Positions 1 to 5,741 of a stretch of 9,821 bases of DNA are shown here, piece by piece. The notes under the pieces are model-generated. The model did not search any database and was not told the origin of the DNA. It saw only the letters and a program-made list of their open reading frames with translations. Every line of letters begins with the position of its first letter. Within the stretch, counting starts at the first letter, position 1. Source of the DNA: an uncultured Anaerolineae bacterium (lineage in GTDB: Bacteria; Chloroflexota; Anaerolineae; Anaerolineales; Villigracilaceae). The position numbers and the translations under genes are program-made. The DNA lies in the NCBI GenBank assembly GCA_903882765.1, contig CAIRYE010000020.1, positions 1 through 9,821 on the forward strand, read 5' to 3'.

Positions 1-279
1 GATGGTTTCACGGTTGATCAGCTTTATCAACCAAACATTAGCATTTCCCTTGGAACCTACTACCTCAACTCAAACAACAATTATTTGGATAATGATATGT
101 ACGCAGTCTTGGCCGCATACAACGCTGGCCCAGGCAATGCCTCGATTTGGCAATCGCTATCGAACGGAGACCAAGACGTTGAAGTGGAAGTGATCCGTTA
201 TGGAGAGCCGCGCGATTATATCAAGAGCATTTACGAAACATATTATTTGTACCAAAAGATCTATTCGATACGAAACTAA
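1..279 (+). CDS. Lytic transglycosylase, SLT domain, C-terminal fragment
   Basis: This is the last 92 residues of a gene whose start lies left of the window; the reading frame is open from base 1 to the TAA at 277-279. The fragment has the C-terminal half of a Slt-type (goose-lysozyme-like) lytic transglycosylase domain: an I-S-L-G-x-Y-Y-L segment (fragment residues 14-22), the hallmark AAYNAGPG (38-45), and a helix ending in GEPRDYIKSIYETYYLY (68-84), which matches the E-x-x-x-Y-V-x-x-V region of the family. Such enzymes cleave the MurNAc-GlcNAc bond of peptidoglycan outside the cytoplasmic membrane. The catalytic glutamate would lie upstream and is not visible, so activity cannot be judged. 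The gene ends 4 bases from the convergent stop of the yggT-like gene, with no obvious hairpin terminator between them. The family call is firm; the subfamily is open. Confidence 0.88.
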   Translation, partial: DGFTVDQLYQPNISISLGTYYLNSNNNYLDNDMYAVLAAYNAGPGNASIWQSLSNGDQDVEVEVIRYGEPRDYIKSIYETYYLYQKIYSIRN

Positions 280-283
280 GCTC

Positions 284-535
284 CTACCGCAAAATGCTGA
301 TTATAAAATCTGAGCCAAATTGGATGATAAGTAACAAAATCATCGGGCTAAAATCAAACATACCCACATTAGGGATGATTCGCCTGAGTGGGTTCAGCAT
401 CGGGGAAACAACTCGATCGATCGCCTGGCGGATTGGATGGTAAGGATCGAGAAAATAACTAAGAATAACATGCGCTAAAACGGCAAAAGACAAAACCTGC
501 GAAAGTATCGCGATAAAACTGATCAAAAAATTCAT
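284..535 (-). CDS. yggT: YggT/YlmG family membrane protein
   Basis: An 83-residue protein with two hydrophobic segments (about residues 2-28 and 60-80) separated by a basic amphipathic stretch. It has the YggT-family pattern: D-P-Y-H-P-I-R-Q near residues 30-37, then V-S-P-M-L-N-P-L-R-R-I-I-P and F-D-F-S-P-M-I-L-L. Length is normal for single-module YggT proteins (about 80-100 residues). The family is linked to membrane organisation and cell or chloroplast division and sits next to yggS in many bacteria; its biochemical function is not established. The start is supported by a GGAG ribosome-binding site five bases before the ATG. It is the last gene of the minus-strand set, 12 bases after yggS, and converges with the lytic transglycosylase gene across 4 bases. 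Confidence 0.9.
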   Translation of the reverse strand: MNFLISFIAILSQVLSFAVLAHVILSYFLDPYHPIRQAIDRVVSPMLNPLRRIIPNVGMFDFSPMILLLIIQFGSDFIISILR

Positions 536-547
536 TCCAACTCCAAT

Positions 548-1270
548 TTAATAAACTCGGCTGCCCAAAATGGCAGTTCCTATTCTCAACAATGTTGCGC
601 CTTCTTTTACTCCAGCTAGGTAATCGGTTGATGTACCCATCGATAATTCACTCAAATTCAGTCCGGGCAACTGAAGATTGAGATGATCCTTTAGTTCTCG
701 TAACAGAGCAAAGTAAGGCCGAGAAGCTTCAGGATCTTCACTCCAGGGTGGCATGGTCATCAAGCCAACAAGCTTGATCTGTTTCAAGGTTGCGATCTCT
801 GCCACCTGCGCAACAACCTGCTCCCAACTCTCCCGTTGATAAGCAGATATTCCAAATTTCGATTCTTCACCGCTCATATTGCATTCCAATAACACGGGTA
901 GATCAACATGAAACTGTTTACAATTCTGGCTTAGTTTGTCGGCTATACGAAAAGTATCAATAGAGTGAACCAGCTGGAAATTACTTGCCACAAGTGGTGC
1001 TTTTCTACTTTGGATATGACCGATCATATGCCAAGTTAATTTCTGTCCAGAAAAGTGACTGATCTTCTCAGCGGCCTCCTCGGGATAATTCTCTCCGAAA
1101 TCGTGGATTCCGCAGGCAATGGCTGCTTGGATCACCTCCATCGGTTTGCGTTTCGAGACCACCACGATCTTGACTTTATCCAAGGGATTTCGATGTTTCA
1201 ACCGGGCAATTTCTACCTGTTCAGAAATTTGTCTGTAATTTTGCGCAATTTTTTCAGAAAGATTTTCCAT
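548..1270 (-). CDS. yggS: YggS/YlmE family PLP homeostasis protein
   Basis: A 240-residue, apparently complete member of the YggS/PROSC (PLPBP) family, a single-domain alanine-racemase-like TIM barrel that binds pyridoxal phosphate and affects vitamin B6 and amino-acid homeostasis without known catalytic turnover. Family landmarks are the PLP-binding lysine in V-V-V-S-K (K40), F-G-E-N-Y (where most members have GENY/GENR), W-H-M-I-G-H-I-Q-S-R-K, V-H-S-I-D, L-L-E-C-N-M-S-G-E-E-S-K-F-G, G-L-M-T-M-P-P, L-S-M-G-T-S-T-D, and the C-terminal phosphate-binding R-I-G-T-A-I-L-G. It follows pgeF by 13 bases and precedes yggT, the same order as ylmD-ylmE-ylmG in Gram-positive bacteria. No convincing Shine-Dalgarno precedes the ATG; the short gap instead holds GATTC-type repeats. 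Confidence 0.95.
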   Translation of the reverse strand: MENLSEKIAQNYRQISEQVEIARLKHRNPLDKVKIVVVSKRKPMEVIQAAIACGIHDFGENYPEEAAEKISHFSGQKLTWHMIGHIQSRKAPLVASNFQLVHSIDTFRIADKLSQNCKQFHVDLPVLLECNMSGEESKFGISAYQRESWEQVVAQVAEIATLKQIKLVGLMTMPPWSEDPEASRPYFALLRELKDHLNLQLPGLNLSELSMGTSTDYLAGVKEGATLLRIGTAILGSRVY

Positions 1271-1283
1271 AGATTCGATTCGA

Positions 1284-2081
1284 TTATGCCTTTAGCGCCA
1301 TTAGTACACCAAAACGGCCAGTCTTGCCTTTTTCAGCCCGGTGGGAGAACCAATCCTGCGTATTACAGGCAGTGCATATGCCAGACACTTCTATTTGTCG
1401 TACCCCGGCAGTTTCAAGGTCATAGCGATTTGCTTCCCACATATCAAAGAACTTTTTATCATTTTCTGCTGGCAGAAGAAGGTCTTTCGCTTTTTCGCCA
1501 AAGGCGATCGAAACAGCATCGATCACTTGTTTGCCAACGATATAATGATCTGGTCCAATTGCAGGACCGATCCCAGCTAACAAATCAGCGGGGTTGGAAC
1601 CGAAAAGATTCACAAAACCCTTCACCATATTACTCCCCGCCTTTTTTACAGTTCCTTGCCAACCGGCATGAACCAATCCGATCACTTTTTTTACCGGATC
1701 ATATAGCAAAATGGGGGTGCAATCTGCAAACCGCATAAAAAGGGTAACGTTGGAATTGTTGGTGATCAATCCATCCGCGCGATACTCCCGGGGGTCAGTT
1801 ACGGTTGAGGCGTTATGGGGTGAGTTAGCCAAAATATAATCGGGGCCATGAACCTGCCAACAATCGAACATAGAAGTCGCGGGTTTATTGAGGGTTTCAA
1901 ATAAGATCTGTTTATTTCTCCGAACACTTTCGGGGGCATCCCCTACCGTTCCACCAACATTGAGAGAAGCCGCGTGCGTATTACTAACACCCCCATGGCG
2001 AGTAAACACCCCATGAAGTATCTCATCCTGAAAAGACTCAAAAGTTAGGTAGTTTACGCCACCTCGTTGATTGTTTATCAC
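1284..2081 (-). CDS. pgeF: PgeF/YfiH (YlmD) multicopper-oxidase-like peptidoglycan editing factor
   Basis: A 265-residue member of the YfiH/DUF152/LACC1 family. The three catalytic residues known from E. coli PgeF (His, Cys, His) are all in place: H79 in Q-V-H-G, C121 in F-A-D-C-T-P, and H138 in V-H-A-G-W-Q-G-T. Further landmarks are T-R-H-G-G-V-S (27-33), A-D-G-L-I-T-N, G-P-A-I-G-x-x-x-Y-x-V-G, and the C-terminal C-T-A-C-N-T-x-x-W-F-S-H-R-A-E-K-G-K-T-G-R-F-G. E. coli PgeF removes peptidoglycan precursors carrying serine in place of alanine; family members also have purine nucleoside phosphorylase and adenosine deaminase activities in vitro. 'Laccase' annotations for this family are doubtful. 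Translation probably starts at a GTG whose bases are shared with the upstream TGA (GTGA, 2081-2078), pointing to translational coupling. It heads the ylmD-ylmE-ylmG-like block. Confidence 0.93.
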   Translation of the reverse strand: MINNQRGGVNYLTFESFQDEILHGVFTRHGGVSNTHAASLNVGGTVGDAPESVRRNKQILFETLNKPATSMFDCWQVHGPDYILANSPHNASTVTDPREYRADGLITNNSNVTLFMRFADCTPILLYDPVKKVIGLVHAGWQGTVKKAGSNMVKGFVNLFGSNPADLLAGIGPAIGPDHYIVGKQVIDAVSIAFGEKAKDLLLPAENDKKFFDMWEANRYDLETAGVRQIEVSGICTACNTQDWFSHRAEKGKTGRFGVLMALKA

Positions 2082-2995
2082 TCATCCATCGATTCATCAA
2101 TGACCGGATAACCCATCCAAGCTGTACCTAAACCAAACAAAAAGCCAGTAAAGGTTCGGAGGAAGGGGGTACTCTCTCGCATTGGGATCAGTGCCGCAAC
2201 CACTTTTAGAGGAAGTTGGCTGATCAATTGGGACACACCATCGAAAGCAATGGGTAAGAAGGCAAAGAGTATCCATGCGTAAAAAGGAAGCGATTTTACT
2301 TTTTTCTTTAGCAGCCCGAAGATCAGACCAAATAAAATGATACCGGTGTAAATCGCTACATCGCGTTCGCATAAAGCGACCTTGTAACCGAGCAAGTCAT
2401 TTCCGAGGAAATTCCTCGCGCCAAAAAGGTCCAATTCATTTAAGCCAGTTGCCGCCCCAAAAGAGATCAACTCGCTAACATGAGCCGCTTCACGGGGGTA
2501 CAAAGGTTGTTCGCCAAATAAAAAGAAGGATCTGAACGCTAGTTGATGGCAGAAAAAACTATAGACTTTGTAGATCACATTGGCGGCGGTATCAAATCCG
2601 AGGTGCAATAATATTGGGGCTAAGAAGGCTAGTCCGAGGTAGACAATAAAAAATAAATTCACCAATAACAGCCAGTTTTTCGTGAACCAATTGGCGAATC
2701 GGTCTAAGAAACCTGTTTTTTTTGTTGATCGAATCTTCGCGGATTGTTCTTCATTGGTAATTGCGGCACGAATCGTTATTTCTAAATTTTTTTGGTCGAT
2801 CGGGGCTTTGAGAGTATATGACCCAATGCTAATAACTGGAATCTCCATTAGGTATTTTTTGCCTAATAAGGCATCCTGATCAATATTTATTTCATCCACC
2901 TCAAATGGGTAACTAGCACTCAAAATCTGAAGCATGGCCATTGCTTCATCACACAAGTGACAGCCTGGTCTGGAATAAAAATTGATCTTTAGCAT
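2078..2995 (-). CDS. Glutaredoxin-like domain fused to DUF2085 membrane domain
   Basis: A 305-residue two-part protein. Residues 1-80 form a DUF836/glutaredoxin-like thioredoxin fold with a redox motif C-H-L-C (C12-C15) after a first beta strand (K-I-N-F-Y-S-R-P-G), and a likely cis-proline in E-I-P-V (P53). A basic linker (about 86-107) leads to hydrophobic segments near 109-131, 143-160, 214-229, 236-253 and 279-298. The membrane part matches DUF2085: F-F-C-H-Q-x-x-x-R-S-F-F-L-F-G (C149, H150) and L-C-E-R-D-V-A-I-Y-T-G (C209). About 60 residues separate the two motif cysteines, more than in compact DUF2085 proteins as I remember them; similar enlarged loops occur in Chloroflexota. The positive residues before the first membrane segment suggest the redox domain is cytoplasmic. 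It lies 7 bases after ccdA and overlaps pgeF. Function is unknown; a thiol-redox role with CcdA is inferred. Confidence 0.8.
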   Translation of the reverse strand: MLKINFYSRPGCHLCDEAMAMLQILSASYPFEVDEINIDQDALLGKKYLMEIPVISIGSYTLKAPIDQKNLEITIRAAITNEEQSAKIRSTKKTGFLDRFANWFTKNWLLLVNLFFIVYLGLAFLAPILLHLGFDTAANVIYKVYSFFCHQLAFRSFFLFGEQPLYPREAAHVSELISFGAATGLNELDLFGARNFLGNDLLGYKVALCERDVAIYTGIILFGLIFGLLKKKVKSLPFYAWILFAFLPIAFDGVSQLISQLPLKVVAALIPMRESTPFLRTFTGFLFGLGTAWMGYPVIDESMDE

Positions 2996-3002
2996 ATATG
3001 GA

Positions 3003-3722
3003 TCACAGGCCGAAGGACCAACCGGGCAACATGATCGCGATCATGTTGAAGGCGCCGGTCATTAATAACAAACCTACCACCACCATTAAGGAACCCATAA
3101 CAACTTCGGTAATGCGCATAATTCGGCTAAATTTCTTAAGCAAGGTTGATACCCAACCAACGCCCAATGCCGCTAGCAGAAAAGGAATTGCTAAGCCAAG
3201 AGAATAGGATGATAACAACAGCAAGCCTTGACTGATCGAACCGCCATTCATCGCAAGGGTTAAGATGGCACCTAATACTGGCCCAACACAAGGAGACCAA
3301 CCAGCTGAGAAAAAGATACCCATTAGGAAAGAAGAGGCGAAGGAATAATTTTGGGTCTGCTGCATCTGCATTCTTGAATCCATCTCAAGAAATGGAATTT
3401 TGAGCAAGCCTATCATATGCAAGCCGAACACCATTACTACCAAACCACCAATGCGAGCCAACCAGACACGTACATCGGCTAGTAACCCGCCCAAGGCTGA
3501 CGCGAAGATACCGAGAGTTATAAAAACGAGGCTGAACCCAAGGACAAAGGCGATACCGTGAAGAAAGGTCACGAACTTATTATCTTGGTCTTTGCCAACG
3601 CCCGCTGCCCTACCGCTGAGGTAACCGATATAAGCAGGTACTAATGCAAGAACACATGGGGATAAAAATGAAGCTATGCCCGCAATAAATGATAAACCTA
3701 CCGAAATATTTCCTATTGCCAT
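3003..3722 (-). CDS. ccdA: CcdA/DsbD-like thiol-disulfide transmembrane protein
   Basis: A 239-residue integral membrane protein with about six hydrophobic segments, the normal size for CcdA. The two redox cysteines that define the family are present: C23 in F-L-S-P-C-V-L-A-L-V-P-A-Y and C145 in G-W-S-P-C-V-G-P-V-L-G-A. CcdA proteins take electrons from cytoplasmic thioredoxin and pass them across the membrane to extracytoplasmic thioredoxin-like partners, for cytochrome c maturation or other targets. No cytochrome c maturation gene is visible here; the neighbours are an L,D-transpeptidase (upstream, 14 bases) and a glutaredoxin-DUF2085 fusion (downstream, 7 bases), so another target is plausible. 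An AAGGA site sits 11 bases before the ATG, longer than the usual spacing. The 3' end carries a perfect 22-base palindrome (listed separately). Confidence 0.92.
   Translation of the reverse strand: MAIGNISVGLSFIAGIASFLSPCVLALVPAYIGYLSGRAAGVGKDQDNKFVTFLHGIAFVLGFSLVFITLGIFASALGGLLADVRVWLARIGGLVVMVFGLHMIGLLKIPFLEMDSRMQMQQTQNYSFASSFLMGIFFSAGWSPCVGPVLGAILTLAMNGGSISQGLLLLSSYSLGLAIPFLLAALGVGWVSTLLKKFSRIMRITEVVMGSLMVVVGLLLMTGAFNMIAIMLPGWSFGL
3027..3048. repeat. Perfect 22-base palindrome within ccdA 3' end
   Basis: Positions 3027-3048 form an uninterrupted palindrome with half-site CAACATGATCG; the symmetry stops at the flanking pair (G3026/A3049). It encodes N-M-I-A-I-M-L in the last membrane segment of CcdA, 32 bases before the start codon of the next gene. 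In mRNA it could fold as a 9-pair stem with a CGCG loop. No T-run follows in the direction of transcription, so it is not a standard intrinsic terminator. It also contains two GATC sites. Whether it has any function is unknown. Confidence 0.9.
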
Positions 3723-3736
3723 AATAAAAAGTGTCC

Positions 3737-4837
3737 TTAGAATGTTCTTTCAATAACATCAACTTGTGTGCCACCGGGCATTCCAACCGTTATATCATCC
3801 ACATCCAAAGTAACAGTGGGGGTAGTCCAACGGAAGATCCATTTGGAATCTTCGGGGGTTACATTAATGCACCCATGCGATCTGGGAACTCCATAATCGT
3901 TGTGCCAAAAAGTGGAGTGAATCGCTACACCTTCGGAAAAAAAGGTTGCCCATGATATTCCTGGGGTATCGTAACCACCACCGGTTGCGGATCCGCCAGC
4001 CATATGAATGGAGAGCGATTTTCTCCAAGTACGGTGACCATCTCCAACAGGCGTAGCCCAACTATCAACGGCGTTACCAAAAGCGTCGAATTTTGCGCCA
4101 CTGGAAATTTTGCAGTAATAGACTTCACGATCTTCCTCAAAACAGGAAAGGGTTTGGTATGTGAGGTTTACTTTTACCCGTTTTGTAACGGGGTCAACAT
4201 CAGGTGAAATTGGAGCGATCTCCTCCGCGGTTAGCGGCCGAAAAGCCGCGGCCTCCGCCCAAAATATATCGCCATAGCTACCATATTTCTCGTTGATGCG
4301 GTAGATCATATTTCCGGTAACATCGCTTTTCTTCACCTGGTCAACCCACATCACTTGGCTGTAATACAACCGAGTAGGCAACCCAATGTCCATATTGTTC
4401 TTGATCCACGGTGATGAAGGAGCTTGATTTTCTAAAACAAAATCAACGTATGGCACAGTTACTTCTGCCCAAAATCCACTTTTACCGTCCGGCAAATTGG
4501 CTAACGGTTCATTCGGCTTGTTAAACACTGGCTGCACGTAGGAAGAATTTACATAACCAGAGTCTGTTTCGACCCATTTTTGGTTAATATAATTGGTATC
4601 TCTACGGCCAACTACCTCACGATTCCAAGCGATGACATCATCACCATATACATCTTTTACTTTGGCATCTTGAAAGTTGGGTAAAGCCATCAGAGCCCAT
4701 TTTCCTTCAACAATTCTGCCAAGCCGTTCAGATTTGGGGAACTCAGGAAGAGGTAGTGCCTTATTAAATGGCTTGAGGGCAGAAAAACCTGCCACCCCAC
4801 CCACCAACTTCATAAAATCTCTTCGATTAATTGACAT
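3737..4837 (-). CDS. Tat-exported L,D-transpeptidase (YkuD) with N-terminal SH3-like region
   Basis: A 366-residue exported protein. The N-terminus has a twin-arginine signal (N-R-R-D-F-M-K at residues 4-10, then a hydrophobic stretch to about residue 22). Residues about 38-105 look like a bacterial SH3-type wall-binding domain (strands around V-I-A-W-N-R-E-V-V-G and K-W-V-E-T-D-S-G-Y-V-N-S-S-Y-V-Q-P-V). The YkuD catalytic domain occupies roughly 220-362, with H307 and the signature S-H-G-C-I-N-V (H321, catalytic C323). Such enzymes make 3-3 peptidoglycan cross-links or attach proteins to the wall by a cysteine acyl-enzyme. Two more cysteines, C232 and C242, could form a disulfide. The start is supported by AGGTGA four to five bases before the ATG, overlapping the TAG of the patatin gene. 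Neighbouring ccdA suggests a need to keep C323 reduced; this is inference. Confidence 0.93.
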   Translation of the reverse strand: MSINRRDFMKLVGGVAGFSALKPFNKALPLPEFPKSERLGRIVEGKWALMALPNFQDAKVKDVYGDDVIAWNREVVGRRDTNYINQKWVETDSGYVNSSYVQPVFNKPNEPLANLPDGKSGFWAEVTVPYVDFVLENQAPSSPWIKNNMDIGLPTRLYYSQVMWVDQVKKSDVTGNMIYRINEKYGSYGDIFWAEAAAFRPLTAEEIAPISPDVDPVTKRVKVNLTYQTLSCFEEDREVYYCKISSGAKFDAFGNAVDSWATPVGDGHRTWRKSLSIHMAGGSATGGGYDTPGISWATFFSEGVAIHSTFWHNDYGVPRSHGCINVTPEDSKWIFRWTTPTVTLDVDDITVGMPGGTQVDVIERTF

Positions 4838-4844
4838 AGATCAC

Positions 4845-5741
4845 CTATTTGGTTCTGAATAAAGAAGCAGGAAATCTGAACAATTTTTCAAAAAATCCCT
4901 GTTTCAAATTATTTATCTTACCAATTTCAACTTCAACCGCTTCTTTGCCGAGTTGGACCATCTCATCAATATTGACTGGATCGAGCAGACCGATCTTTGA
5001 AACTGAAGGACGCATAATTATATCAGGTTGGTCTATCTGCAGCCGCAGTTCCGTTACCTGTCGGGAGGAACTATCAATTGAATCAACCAGGACCTTGAAC
5101 GTTTTGGATAAGTTCGTTCGGGAGATCTGATTGACCAACAAAGAATTAAATCCAATACTTCCTGGCTGTTGGGTCAAAGGTGTATCGGAAAGAATGCGAG
5201 TAGAAAGAGAAACCGCGATGACAGGGAGACCCGGGCTCATTTTACGGGCAGATCTAACCGGAACCGGATCCATTACGCCGCCATCCACCAAGGTCATACC
5301 GTCTACAAATTGCGGAGGAAAAAAACCGGGTACCGCGATCGATGCGAGAATAGCATCTTTTACAATGCCAGTTGTCATCTCAACAACAGAATCCGTATTG
5401 AGGTCAACGCTGATGATCGTACATTTGATTTTTAGATCCTGAAATGTTACATCCCCTAAAGCCTGGTCAAGAAACTCCTTAACACCCCGATAACCCAGAA
5501 ATCCCGGGCCATCGGCAAATGGAAAACTAAAAAGTTTTGATTGATCGATCCCTTTGAACAGGTCGATCATTTCTTCAACTGTGGACCCTTTTGAATAAAT
5601 GGCGGCTACGATACTGCCTATGCTAGTACCCGCGATCGAATCAATTTCGATGCCGTTTTCGAGCAGTGCCTTGATAACCCCAACATGGGTGATTCCCTTG
5701 GAACCCCCGCCGCCGAGTGCTAACGATATTTTTGTTGTCAT
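4845..5741 (-). CDS. Patatin-like phospholipase (RssA/YlbK type)
   Basis: A 298-residue patatin-family hydrolase. The oxyanion-hole glycine loop G-G-G-G-S-K-G (10-16), the nucleophile elbow G-T-S-I-G-S (S40) and the D-G-G motif (D153) are all present, so the Ser-Asp dyad is intact. The family hydrolyses acyl esters of phospholipids or related lipids. The short bacterial RssA/YlbK type, which this resembles in length and lack of extra domains, has no firmly known substrate. No signal peptide is seen, so it is probably cytoplasmic or peripheral to the inner membrane; the C-terminus is basic and aromatic (F-F-E-K-L-F-R-F-P-A-S-L-F-R), which could be a membrane anchor. The ATG shares bases with the TGA of the upstream aminotransferase (ATGA) and is preceded by AAGG, so the two are likely translated together. 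Confidence 0.92.
   Translation of the reverse strand: MTTKISLALGGGGSKGITHVGVIKALLENGIEIDSIAGTSIGSIVAAIYSKGSTVEEMIDLFKGIDQSKLFSFPFADGPGFLGYRGVKEFLDQALGDVTFQDLKIKCTIISVDLNTDSVVEMTTGIVKDAILASIAVPGFFPPQFVDGMTLVDGGVMDPVPVRSARKMSPGLPVIAVSLSTRILSDTPLTQQPGSIGFNSLLVNQISRTNLSKTFKVLVDSIDSSSRQVTELRLQIDQPDIIMRPSVSKIGLLDPVNIDEMVQLGKEAVEVEIGKINNLKQGFFEKLFRFPASLFRTK

Noticed and set aside
1055..1738. A 227-codon open frame on the plus strand opposite yggS and pgeF
   Set aside because: It lies fully antisense to two well-supported genes, spans the gap between them, has no recognisable domain and no ribosome-binding site. It is a shadow frame caused by codon use on the other strand.
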